A program made the position numbers and the translations under genes. The notes beneath the pieces were generated by a model. It did no database searches, had not been told where the DNA came from, and saw only the letters and a program-made list of their open reading frames with translations. A stretch of 64,000 bases of DNA from Dipteronia dyeriana (lineage: Eukaryota; Streptophyta; Magnoliopsida; Sapindales; Sapindaceae). The stretch lies in the NCBI GenBank assembly GCA_032871835.1, contig CM065295.1, positions 26,608,501 through 26,672,500 on the forward strand, written 5' to 3'. Positions 1 through 10,461 of this stretch are shown here, piece by piece. Numbering within the stretch: position 1 is the first letter of the stretch; each line of letters starts with the position of its first letter.

Positions 1-237
1 CCCATAATCATCATCATAATCGTCTCTAGGTGGGTTTCTTTCTCTTCGTTCCACATTAGGAACCCTAATTTGTTGCACCCTTTGTGAACTAGACTCCACC
101 TTATCTATCCTATCATGCACCTCACCAATCTTAATCTCCATCCGCTCCATGTTTTTTTGTATGGCTTTATACAAAAAATTAAGATCTATCGTTTCTGGTG
201 CATCATCAGATAAGTCTCTACTTTTATCGCGTGACAT
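1..237 (-). CDS. Ty3 gag polyprotein, N-terminal part (partial)
   Basis: Starts at the ATG at 237-235 (MSRDKSRDLSDD) and stays open for 79 codons to the window edge. The product is hydrophilic, with a heptad-like stretch around residues 24-55 (FLYKAIQKNMERMEIKIGEV) that may form a coiled coil, then an Arg- and Asp-rich linker. The homologous gag at 63572 has a TAG where this copy reads GAG after IDKV, so this copy is the better preserved here. Gag would assemble the virus-like particle in the cytoplasm. The start codon is chosen because the same ATG follows the leader in both copies. Confidence 0.75.
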   Translation of the reverse strand, partial: MSRDKSRDLSDDAPETIDLNFLYKAIQKNMERMEIKIGEVHDRIDKVESSSQRVQQIRVPNVERRERNPPRDDYDDDYG

Positions 238-799
238 ATTTGAAACCTGCAAAGCAAAAGAAATTAGTAAGCCTCACAAACACTCCCTCACGTGTTTACT
301 CTCAAAGATGGTGGCACTCACACTCGTGTTTTCACTCAATTCTTTGGCTTTTACCCTTTGATGAGCTCACACACTCTTGCCTTTTTCCACTCTTTGTTAA
401 CTCTTTCAGTTCTTCCTTCTTCTTTTTTTTTGACTTATACGGACACTCACAAGAAGTGCGAGAAAAATAGAAGTAACTGAGCAAAAGGACAAGAATAATG
501 AAGACGAAATTCTTTAGCTATTATTTTTTTTTTTTTTTGAATATCAATGCACGAAATCAAGATAATGAATAGAAATAGTTGATATAGGTTCAACTACACG
601 ACCCAAAAAAAAAAAAAATTTGTTTGTTTTTTTTTTTTTTACCGACCTTGATCAAGCGGACACAAGCAAGCTTTTGGTACTTTTTTTTTTTTTTTTTTGG
701 TACCTGGTTTGATCAAACTTTTTTTTTTTTTTTGTTGAAACAAATGAATACAGATAAGAGAAAGAACAAGGATAGATTAAACCTGATTTAGAAGCCTAA

Positions 800-811
800 G
801 CTTTGATACCA
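800..811 (-). other. Primer-binding site, initiator tRNA-Met type
   Basis: The minus strand reads TGGTATCAAAGC, one base from the common plant PBS TGGTATCAGAGC. It lies two bases inside the LTR end, which fixes the minus orientation of the element. Confidence 0.85.
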
Positions 812-813
812 AC

Positions 814-1560
814 TGATATGAACCTCACCAAGAGCAGTGAGACCCGGAACCAATATATGGTAACGAAGGATCGTTTTCTAACCAAGTTTATAAACAAGAA
901 CGTTATCGGACCGCGACCCGTTACCTATAAAGAGGTAAGAACCAACGGTATCAAGAAGTTGAAGACGCCACACTCAAGAACAATAAGAAGATGTGAGTGA
1001 TAAGTCAAGTTTTCAGAACCAAAAAGAGATGAACTCTCACAATTTTTATTCAATTCAAGTCTGTCCAGTTACATCCAATTCGTTCCTTTATATACTAAAA
1101 CCCTAAACGAAAAGAAAGGCAATAAGCCATCCTAAAAGGAAACAAGATAATTCGGCCATTAAGGCCTTATAATCAGAAGAAAACTAATTTGAGAAACTAT
1201 TGACTTGCTCCCTAATTGGAAAGCTAAATCTGGAAACAAATCAGCCCCTTAATTTGGGAAACAAATCAACTATTATTCTTTGGAAATTAAAAGGGAATAA
1301 ATCAGCCAAAGTTGACTCTTCTCCTAGCTTGTGCCACACACCCAAGTCTTCCTTATTCGGCCCAATCAATTGCCTTGATGACATTAATTATGCCTTGGTC
1401 TTCATGTGGGCTTATCTTGGACTTCAACAATTCAAAATCAGCCCAAGTGTCTTGAATTAGGCCATTTAGTGCTTCTTTGAATCTCTTAGCTCTTGCCCTT
1501 GTTATTGGCCCAACCGGAACATGCAATGGATCATTTGATGCAGCTGCCTTGTTCTCATCA
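814..1560 (-). repeat. 5' LTR of the left-edge Ty3 element
   Basis: This 747-bp LTR begins on the minus strand with TGATGAGAACA and ends CATATCA. It matches the 749-bp LTR at 58216-58964 almost throughout. The first part of the LTR is coding-like: the minus strand reads [18 protein letters not shown], the C-terminal tail of pol, which in complete elements runs across the PPT into the 3' LTR. In this copy the frame continues past QDTW, where the right-hand copy has a stop. Confidence 0.88.
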
Positions 1561-1764
1561 CATGGTTTTTTTTCCGTTTGGAGGGTTTTCCACGTATACA
1601 TCTTATATTATTTATATTTCCGCACATTACACTTGATGTTGTATGTTTGTTTTATTGGATGAATTTTGAATATTGATTAATCAAGAAAAATTGATAATTG
1701 ACTTGATTAAAACCTATTCACCCCCTCTAGATTATTAGACATGAACACTTTAATGGTTATTTCA
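1561..1764 (+). repeat. 5' LTR remnant of the copia-type element
   Basis: These are the last 204 bp of the LTR, matching the end of the 3' LTR (about 6447-6650) with scattered differences. It ends TTATTTCA, directly followed by AT and the primer-binding site. About 1.9 kb of LTR is missing, lost or displaced by the Ty3 insertion on the left. Confidence 0.85.
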
Positions 1765-1766
1765 AT

Positions 1767-1778
1767 TGGTATTAGAGG
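1767..1778 (+). other. Primer-binding site of the copia-type element
   Basis: TGGTATTAGAGG, two mismatches from the tRNA-iMet complement TGGTATCAGAGC, two bases after the LTR end. It gives the + orientation. Confidence 0.75.
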
Positions 1779-1930
1779 GTTCCCAGACATACTTAGGTGA
1801 TCCAAGCTCTTGTTTGTGTCTTGCATTTGTTTGCACTTGTTTGTTGCATTTCATTTGCATTCATTCACTTCACCAAATACCATGTGTGAGAGTGAGACAC
1901 TTAGAACGGGTATTGCTAGATTGACCTCTA

Positions 1931-3160
1931 ATGTTGAGAGAAAGGATTATGACTCTTATAATTGAGAGATTTTCGAGATTCATAAAATCTCAAAAGAAGG
2001 GCATGACCTCAAAAGTGAAGGAGGAAAAGAAAAGGTTAAGGAAGAGTGACCCTGGCCTTGAATGTGGTGGAATTGGCCACATTGCCTCCAAGTGTGGTAA
2101 CTTGAAGTACAAGAATGAAAGAGTTGGTTTAATCGCTACTCAGTGTGATAGCGAAGTTAAAGTAGTTGAAGAGTGCTCTACAAGCTCGGTTGATAGTAAG
2201 ATCAACTACTTCACATTTTCGGTTTCCTACCATAAAGAAATCCAAGCCCTTATGTCACTTGAAGAGTTCAAGATTGGTGACTTGGAGTTTGGAAACTGAG
2301 TGGAGCATGCTTGAATGATGCCAGCCTTAATGATATGACTCTCACAAGCACAAGTGGGAGAAGCTTTGATAGCAATGACATATGCTCTGAGAACTCTTGT
2401 GATAATGTGGTTGATCATCAAGAGTTAGTTAATTTTCTTCAAAAGTCTTTGAAGAGGAAAGAAAATGATATCCTTAGATTGGAAAAGGATAATCTTCAAT
2501 TAAGGATCAAGTTGAATGACTCCTTGAAGGCGGACGTGATTGATGTGTCCAAGTTTGAGAAGGAGATTGAATATTGCCACCAACGGATGAAGGCAATGAA
2601 AGATGAACTTGCCGTCAAAGATAACTCCTTGAAAATTGACAAGGAAAGAGAGATGAGGTGCCTTGACGATTTAAAGAAGGCAAAGGTCAAACAACCTCAA
2701 GCTTAAGGCAAGAGCAAAGCTTCATCAAACAACCTTCAACTCAAGAAAAGTTCACACAAGCCTTGGCAACTCATCTAAAGCCTAGGCAACTTAAGCAAAG
2801 CCTAGGCAATTCAAGAAGAAATGACAAGTTTTTGAGAAGTCAATCACCTCCTCCAACAAACCAACTATGAGGAAAGGAGGTGATCACAAGAACCATGACC
2901 AACGAAATAGTCAAGATCAACCTGCTCAACAACCTCAAGAAGCTAGAGCACAAAGATGCCACCAATCAGCTTAAGTTCCAAGGAGAAGCCAACCGGTGCA
3001 TCATCAAAGACAACCTCATCAACATGGTGATGCCTCGATGAGAACACAATGTAATGGTATAAATTCTTACTTTGTACCTACTTGTCATTTTTGTGGTATG
3101 ATTGGTGACTTAAGACCAAATTGCTTTAAATACATTAAGAAGTGTAGATTATAGAGCATG
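1931..3160 (+). pseudogene. Degenerate copia gag fragments with two zinc-knuckle motifs
   Basis: An open stretch at 1931-2299 contains a CCHC-like knuckle (CGGIGHIASKCGNLKY) in which the first Cys pair is incomplete. A second open stretch at 2311-2706 encodes a charged, helix-rich segment (RLEKDNLQLRIKLNDSLK) likely to form a coiled coil. After a Gln/Lys-rich non-open region, a third piece near 3080-3140 reads CHFCGMIGDLRPNC, a second knuckle of the type seen in Sirevirus gag. Further degenerate sequence follows to about 3364. Stops and frame changes separate the pieces, and the gag core is mostly gone. These motifs bind genomic RNA during packaging in intact relatives; this copy cannot make a normal protein. 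Confidence 0.6.
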
Positions 3161-3364
3161 AAAGTAAAAAGGTTGAAAACGAGGGTAAATTTGCATGAAC
3201 CTAGGATTTCTAGAAATATGTGTATGACCATTAGATATGAAAAGGTGGAACCTACGTGGGTTAGAAAGAATGAACTAGTTTGCCTTAGTGTTCATGAGAC
3301 ACCCTTAGATGCAACTAGGTCCTTTGGACTTGGTAAGTCTATAGAGGCTCATGTCTCCTATTGA

Positions 3365-4567
3365 CTAGGTTAGAATTGACTCCATGTGGGGAGCTAAAGT
3401 AAAGAGAGCAAACTTGCATGATTTGCACTATGCAAAACGTTAATTGATTTTATGCTCTTATGATAATTGCTTGAGATTCTTGGTTGCACATATATGCTTA
3501 TATGTTTTTTTTTAATAAGTGTGCACATTGCTTTGTTTGCAATCCATGTCATATTTATGTTCAAACATGCATTTTTGGACTAGGAGAATTAATCTGGAAA
3601 GTACATTTGGATTACCTATAATTTATATCCATGACATGTGAACTTGCTTATTTTGACATGCTTAAAATGATATGCATGAATTGCGTTTGATTGCTTTAAA
3701 TGCAAATGTGTGTGAGTGCAAATGAGAAGACTAATCAATAAGGATCTTGTATCCATGCAATTAATAAGGATTTTATATCCAAATTAGTCTTCTCTCTTTT
3801 CTTTATGGTGAAACAAGACTACTATCATACGGATAATTATCCGGAAAAATCTACTAGGATCTCTTGATCCAATGCTTGATTTGCCTTTAAGGATTGATAT
3901 AATTGATTTATTTTCAAAATTTTGAAACTATATCTTGTTTGCTTATGATAAAAGGGTACAAATTGGTTTGAATTATTTTAGAAACCATTTTGATGTTTGC
4001 TTTGCCAAATACCATTTGTGTTGGATTTGAATGCAACATGTCTTGCTTACAAAGCATCCTTGTCACACATTTTTTTAAAATCAAACTCCTTGAATCTCTC
4101 TCGATTACTTATGTTGCATAAAGCTCATTTATATGATTATGCATTGTAATTGTGGTAATAGCTCTCTTTGCTAAGGCAACCCGATAGAGGGAGCTCATTT
4201 GCCTATCTCATGACAAAAAGGGGGAGAAGTCTTTAGAGATATATGGGGAGCATGGTTTATGCTTTAGGGGAGATATCGTGAGAGAGAGTAACCCATTTAG
4301 GGGGAACATTGCACATGCACTTGTTTTTATTGTTTTATTAAGTGCAACTGCTTTTTATATTTGTTCACCTCACTTGTACTTGTTCTTGGAAAGTGTTTTC
4401 TTGTTATTGTATGTAGTTATGATGATCTACGAAGAGATTAAAGACCTTGAAGATTTAAATTCTTAGGTATCTCTTATTGTAACGTAGAATTATGTGTTGA
4501 CCAATAACATTATTTTTTGTTTTGTGAGGATTTATTTGTGAGTCATGAAATAGCAAAATGAGGAGAT
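3365..4567 (+). other. Non-coding interior of the copia-type element with polypurine tracts
   Basis: No coding region is visible. Near 4206-4230 the sequence reads GACAAAAAGGGGGAGAAG, and other purine runs follow (TTTAGGGGGAAC near 4300). The tract ATGAGGAGAT immediately before the 3' LTR at 4568 is the likely plus-strand primer site. Several PPT-like tracts before the 3' LTR are typical of Sireviruses. Confidence 0.55.
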
Positions 4568-6650
4568 TGTAAGGACCTCGATTTTATGATTGGCTTATTT
4601 CATGACAAACCACACCACATCGGGGATGATTGTGTAATGGGTAGCTTAGGTCCTCATTGGCAAGCTTCCAAGCATCTCCATGACTTTAAGAGTAAAAAGT
4701 ATATTCACTTGACTTTGCCTCTTGAAGAGTTTAGGTGCACACACACACACACTTCATGCATGTTTTGTTGATCTTACACTTGTATTGATATTGTTTATAT
4801 ATGTGCATATATTCACAATCACACTTGCATTTCATTCTTAGTCTTAAGTGTGGTTGTTGTGTGTTTAAATTCGTTATCTGTTATTTGATCAGAATTTTCC
4901 ACGCTTGCACGATGGTGTGCTTGTCCTAGCGTGTTGAGTAACCATTTGAGAAGGTTTCACTCTTCTCTTGGTTTGGTTATATGGAGTAAGGTATCTAGTT
5001 TCAAAAGAGTAGATTTCAATTATTTAAAAGTTTTTCAAAACTGACCTTTGTATGGTCTTATGACCATTTCATTTTATTCACTGCTTGAAAATGGGTTTAA
5101 AAAATTTCTTCACAAACTAAACAACCATACCTTTCCAACGGTATATTATTCGTAATAGTTTGGATTGGTTTTGAAATCTCCAAGGTGACCACAAAATCAG
5201 GGCAACTCTGTTGTTGTCGGTTTTTGACCTTTGGTCACTCAAATGACCATAACTTTTTCTATAGATATCCAAATCATATTTTATAAATTGGAGTAGAAAG
5301 TAGACTTTCATACCTTTCCAACGGTATATTATACCAAATTTTTGGATATCTTTTGGTCATGTTTTGGGTCACTCGAAGCTCCAGTTGTTGAGTTGGCAGA
5401 CGTGTACCGTAGTCTAGACCACTTTTGGTGCACATGCCTAGCCATCGGTATAGGCAGAGATCTTTTCCAGCCGTGCCATTCTGCTTGGACAACTGCCTAG
5501 ACACTTGCCTGGCCAGTGGTATGCCCCACGCTCATGACGGGACTTTGTTTCCCAAGTCCAAAACGACGCCGTTTCATTTAGGGCTTATATATATGTTCTA
5601 TTCTTCTTCCTTGCCTCTTTAGAGCTTCAAGAACACATCCTTCATGCATTATTGAGCATCTTTAGGCATGGGTCTTCATCTTTGATGACTTGGTAAATTG
5701 AACAAAAATCTCATCTTTGTCATTTGTTCATGTTTTCTAATATGATGTTTTTATTGCATTATTAGTGTATTAAATGCTAGGTCTTCATTCCTTGCATCTA
5801 TTTATGAGTTCCTTTACATTATTGGGTTTGTATCATGATAGCTAGAATTTAGGACCATTTTTCCCTCTAGCTAATTAGGTCATATTATTTGCATTTTGAT
5901 GATTGCATTAATGACCATGTCATGCTTAATGACAACATATGTTGAAATGACCTGGTTTGATAACTAGGATATAATGTTGCATAACTATATCTAGTTAAGT
6001 CTTTATGAGCATCCATTTAGACATTGATATCTAGGAATTGTACTTAATGACATTATTAAATTCCTATATAAACATTAGTGTTTTGCTTAGCATTATTTGC
6101 ATGTTTGAATATTTCATCATAATTACATAGGTTGTTGAACTCTTCATTGAGTCAAGTCTTGTGGCTTCGGTGCGAAGTTGCACAAGCAAGATAAGCCTTG
6201 TAGCCAATGGTGGGTTGACAATCAATTGGTCAGGTGCCATTGTAAAGGCGCAAGGGGATAGAGTATGAGATGTTCATGGCAAGAGTAGTGTATCAAGGGA
6301 TATCATTAGGGATTGAACCAATAGTGGTGAGTGATAGTGTCCATAGCCTGAGGTTGTCGAGAGTGAGAGTCCGAGAATCACTTGAGGGTGTAACCTTTTA
6401 CTCATATAGTGGATTTCTGTGATCGAATGTGGCTCACTTAACATCCCGTGTTTTTTCCCGTTTGGAGGGTTTTCCACATATACATTTTGTGTTTTCTATA
6501 TTTCCGCACTTTACACTTGATGTTATATGTTTGTTTTATTGGGTGAATTTTGAATATCAATTAATCAAGAAAAAAATGTAATTGACTTGATTAGAACCTA
6601 TTCACCCCCCTCTAGGTTATTAGACACACATGCTTTAAGGGTTATTTTCA
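4568..6650 (+). repeat. 3' LTR of the copia-type element (2083 bp)
   Basis: It starts TGTAAGGACCTCG after a purine tract and ends TTATTTTCA. Its last ~200 bp match the 5' remnant. A TATA-like box, GCTTATATATATG, lies near 5582-5594, downstream of AACGACGCCGTTT; this is the probable LTR promoter. A (CA)n run sits near 4738-4752. Short open frames inside it (for example 5425-5622) look non-coding. Confidence 0.8.
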
Positions 6651-8048
6651 AACGGTACTTAAATGATATATGTAATTAGAGGGGTATAATGGATATTATG
6701 ACCCAGCTCTAATTATGAACTACTGTAGAGAATCACACCATTTGTATTAGCTATATCGATGAACATCGAGTTGTATCGGTCTATGTAAAAGAGTCTACAG
6801 TTGAGAGAGTGCAACTTTAGGTTTTTAGTTGAATAACACCGATGTTAATAATCGTGAAATATTAATTAAAGAGTTTAATTAATTATTTTTTAGGATTATT
6901 GGAGCTAAAAATACTGTGGGTCCATTAGGTTCCCTTGCTAGCCCGATCGATTTAGGTAACAAGGGGTCACAGTTAATTGATTAGATTGTCTAATTAATTA
7001 TGTTACAAAAGTGACACATATTTATTCGGGAATTAACTAAATAATGAGATTATTTAATTAATGAATGTTAATGATTATGTTAATTAAATAATTAGGTTAT
7101 GTAATTGTGTAATTAATCATTTGTTGGAGGGTGTTGATTGATATTTAATTTTGATTGAAAATAAGATAATTTGATTGTTTTATTTTTATTAAATTAGATA
7201 TTTAATTTTGAATTTAAAAAGTTTGAATTCAAAACAAATTGATTAATATCTTTATAGATATGAGATATCTTAAAAGATTTAAATCGATTAGTTATATATA
7301 TATATGTGTGTGTGTGATATATATGTTTTAAATATTGAGATAAGATAATTACAGTCAACATTTATCAATGCATTGAATCAGTGTTGGCATGATATACAGA
7401 TTGATGTATACGTGAGACACAACATAGTTATTGCATAGGATGCAAACTGATGATGCATGAATCAATAGATAAAAGAAAAAGCATACAAACGTGCATAAGA
7501 GAATTAGCATCGAATGCAATTTGTTGTTGTGTGTAACAACACCAGAATTTGCATATGATGCAAATTGGTGGTGCGTATGTTTACAGAGAGAAAAAATTGA
7601 TTAGTACTTGTGTGCGTGAATCAAAGTAGATCAATGCATTACTGTGTGCAAGTGTTGCACAACGAATATAATATATGTGCAAGAATTGTGCACTGATATC
7701 AAGAATAAAGAGTTTGTTCAAGTCTTTCTATACATCCTCCATTCAAGTTCCTGAGACCGTGTCGCGGCCACACGCAGTTACCAGTCCCAGGAGATAGCGA
7801 TGAAGATTGAGTGGTTCAGACTATGAGCATTGCAAGATGTGAAGGAGCCTCCAAACGTTGATAATGTTCTACATCTTTTGTTTAGTTTTGATTTCAATTT
7901 CCTATTTACATATTATTATTATAATAATTTGTATGTATTAGTTCCGAAAAATTATGATCCCAAGTCACTAGTCCCAGATCGTTTACAATATGTATAAAAA
8001 TTTTTAAAACCTACTTCTGTTGCGTGACCAATGAGCTGGGTTCCATCA
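6651..8048 (+). repeat. Truncated copia LTR (Angela-like family, 3' two-thirds)
   Basis: This stretch matches 43829-45194 of the complete solo LTR, for example TAATTAGAGGGGTATAA, TGGGTCCATTAGGT and CTAGCCCGATCGATTTAGG. It ends GGGTTCCATCA, as the complete copy does. The first ~715 bp of the LTR are absent because the copia-type element of 1561-6650 inserted here; the missing part would lie left of that element's lost 5' LTR. The junction at 6651 (AACGG) may be one copy of that element's target duplication. A short AT/GT microsatellite is at about 7293-7322. Confidence 0.85.
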
Positions 8049-9209
8049 AATGATTACTATTGTCGTGAAAATAGTTATAAGTTAAAATATCAAAAATTTA
8101 AAATAGGTTACCAGAGCTGTGAAAGTGGTTACCAATTCCTTAAAAATGGTTACAAGTCAAAATATCAAAGATTAAAACAATGGTCACCAAAGTCGTATAA
8201 ATGGTTTACGGAACCGTGAAAGTAGTTAACAATGCCGTGAAAATGGTTACAAGTCAAAATATCAAAAATTAAAAATAGGTTACCAAAGCCGTATAAACGG
8301 TTGCCGGAGCCGTGAAAGTGGTTATCAATGCCATAAAAATGGTTACAAGTTAAAATTTCAAAAATTAAAAATTGGTTACCAAAGCCGTAAAAAGGTTACC
8401 ATCGCCATGAAAATTGTTACTAGTCAAAATATAAAAAATTAAAAACTGGTTACCAAAGCCAAACAAATAGTTAATGGAGTCATGAAAGAGGTTACCAATG
8501 CAGTGAAAATGGTTACAAGTTAATAAATCAGAAATTAAAAATAGGTTACCAAAGTCGTATAAATGGTTACTAGAGCAATGAAAATGGTTACCAATGCCGT
8601 GAAAATGGTTACAAGTTAAAATTTTAAAAATTAAAAAGTGGTTACCAAAGCGATAAAATGGTTACTGGAGCAGTGAAAATAGTTACCATCGCCGTGAAAA
8701 TGGTTACAAGTCAAAATATCAAAATTTTAAAAATGGTTACCTAAGCCATATAAATGGTTAACGGAGCCGTGAAAGTGGTTACCAATATTGTGAAATGGTT
8801 ACAAGTTAAAATTTCAGAAATTAAAATGTGGTTACCATTGCCGTAAAATGGTTACTGGAGTCGTGAAAATGATTACCAGTGCCGCGAAAAACGGTTACAA
8901 GTCAAATTTTAAGAAATTAAAAAGTGGTTACCAAAGTCGTAAAATGGTTACTAGAGCCGTGAAAATTATTACCATCATCGTGAAACTGGTTACACGTCAA
9001 AATATTACAAATTTAAAAATGGTTACCAAAGCCATATAAATGGTTAACGGAGTCGTGAAAGTGGTTACCAATTTCGTGAACATGGTTACAAGTCAAAATT
9101 TCAAAAATTAAAAAGCGGTTACCAAAACCGTAAAATGGTTACTGTCGCCGTGAAAATGGTTACTATCGCTGTGAAAATGGTTACAAATCAAAATATCAAA
9201 AATTAAAAC
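8049..9209 (+). repeat. Minisatellite: about 12 units of ~96 bp with a ~24-bp inner repeat
   Basis: Unit starts (GGTTACC or GGTCACC before AAAGCCGT) fall near 8106, 8182, 8277, 8374, 8448, 8544, 8640, 8735, 8830, 8926, 9021 and 9117. Spacing is 95-97 bp except twice about 75 bp, where one sub-repeat is missing. Each unit has four sub-repeats. Three are of the kind GGTTACC-N3-GCCGTGAAAAT, and the fourth is longer and AT-rich (GGTTACAAGTCAAAATATC). No unit boundary needs a reading frame, and short open stretches here are by-products of the period. The array begins right at the copia LTR end, so the LTR element probably inserted into it. Confidence 0.9.
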
Positions 9210-10461
9210 CAAACTGGAAAACCAAAGAACACCAAGGGATAGAGTACAACATCACCATCCAAAAACAACCACGAAATCCAAATTTCAGGCAATCAGAAGA
9301 AACAAAATAGAAAGAGCAAACCAGAGCCCAACCAAAACAAATCATCAAAACAAAGCACCATAAAAAAACCAACAAAACAGACATGCACCCAAAGAAACTT
9401 CATGTCGTCCGCCACCATTCGGTCACTGAGATCGCCGAAAGCTGTCGTCTTTCGTCACTACCATCGCCAGCTCGTCGAGATCAACATCGCCATCGCTAGC
9501 AAAACAAACCAGATCTGTTACCATTGTCGTCCAAAGCTGTCGTCCGCCATCGTCAGGTCACTGCTATCCGTCGTCATTACTCGTATGGTCTACATCCATC
9601 TAGGGTGTGTATTTGTTAGGGCAAGAAAATGATTTGGGGACAAGAAGTCGAGAACTGAACTGATCACTGGTGAAACCAAACTGATGAAGTGAAGAAGTGA
9701 AGAAGTGAAGAAGTCAAGTTAAGATTTGGACCTGATATGTTGGGTTTCTTGAGTTTTTTTGGGTTCGATATGTTGTTGTTGGGCCTATGTGTTTAAGTGT
9801 TTTAAACTTTTAACTCATTATCCAGTTAATTTATTATTGTTTATGTTTTAGAATCTATTTGTTATTGGATTTTTTATTTTTTACACAAAAAAAATAAAAA
9901 ATAAAAAAAACAAAAAAAATAAAAAAAATAAAAAAAATACCGACCAATTAATTACCAACTAATCGAACTATATGGATCTCCGTCCAACTAGTGTCTAATT
10001 CTTACTATAGTACTGCTGCTCATAGCTGTATATACAGCCATTTTTCTCTAATGCACAGCAGCCATCCCCGTAACGGGGAGTATTTTATTTAATTTAAAAA
10101 TTTATATCAAAAAAATAAAACAAGAGAAAAGAAATTGGATCAGATACTATCCTTTTCCTGTCCTGTTTTTCCTTTTTAACTCTTTATAATACAATGACCC
10201 AAGAACAAAATAAAAAATACTCGGTCTGTCGTACAACTTGTGTTTTAATTACAATTAAAATTTGACAAGGGAAAACATGGAGAAGGAGACGATATTAATC
10301 CAAAGAAATTAGATCAATGCCATTGATTGACCGGAAAGACTTGCAGTCCTTGTACTTTAATGATGATGGAAAAATGGCCATGTAAATCCTTTTACTCCAT
10401 TTGATTTTTACTTTGTAAGCAGAGAGAAACCGAGATCTCAGTCTCAACACAAAATCAAATC
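9210..10461. other. Intergenic region upstream of GMII
   Basis: No convincing gene. At 9689-9717 there is a 9-bp repeat (GAAGTGAAG, three to four copies). At about 9884-9940 there is an A-rich tract made of AAAAAAAT blocks. Two short palindromes follow: GCTGTATATACAGC at 10025-10038 and CCCCGTAACGGGG at about 10065-10077. The last 250 bp should include the GMII core promoter and 5' UTR. A small open frame at 9402-9632 encodes a low-confidence, serine- and arginine-rich peptide with no recognised domain and is not called as a gene. Confidence 0.6.
10183..10192 (+). promoter_or_regulatory. GMII: Possible TATA box of GMII
   Basis: TTTATAATAC lies 270 bp before the GMII ATG in otherwise uniform AT-rich DNA. 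Position and sense fit a core promoter with a 5' UTR of about 240 nt, but the motif is common in AT-rich DNA and the call is inferred. Confidence 0.3.

Larger units (their letters stand above)
1..1560 (-). mobile_element. Ty3/gypsy retrotransposon, 5' end only (leaves the window at the left)
   Basis: Read on the minus strand this segment is LTR (1560-814), primer-binding site (811-800), a leader of about 560 bp rich in T tracts on the + strand, then the start of gag (237 to the edge). It is nearly identical to the element at 58216-64000: gag and leader match 63336-64000, and the LTR matches 58216-58964. The rest of the element lies beyond base 1. It is a different copy from the right-hand one, because it carries its own 5' LTR and differs at scattered bases. 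It inserted into the 5' LTR of the copia element that continues at 1561; the five bases after its end, CATGG, would be one copy of the target duplication. Confidence 0.9.
1561..6650 (+). mobile_element. Copia-type element without pol (Sirevirus-like, non-autonomous)
   Basis: The order is a 5' LTR remnant (1561-1764), a tRNA-Met-type PBS (1767-1778), gag-like fragments (about 1931-3160), a non-coding stretch with purine-rich tracts, and a full 3' LTR (4568-6650). No protease, integrase, reverse transcriptase or RNase H can be read, so the element depended on a partner for mobilisation. Two CCHC-type knuckles, a coiled-coil gag segment, the AAAAGGGGGAG tract upstream of the 3' LTR and the 2-kb LTR resemble plant Sireviruses; the lineage call is tentative. 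The 5' LTR was cut by the Ty3 insertion at 1560. The element itself inserted into a copia LTR, whose remainder starts at 6651. Confidence 0.75.

Noticed and set aside
8031..9039. Lys/Tyr-rich open frames in the minisatellite
   Set aside because: They arise from the repeat period, change frame from unit to unit, and have no start context or conserved domain.
8049..9209. CRISPR-like array
   Set aside because: The repeats are contiguous and the 'spacers' are themselves repeats; this is a plant nuclear minisatellite.
9402..9632. 76-codon open frame upstream of GMII
   Set aside because: No recognisable domain or neighbours; composition looks like translated non-coding DNA.
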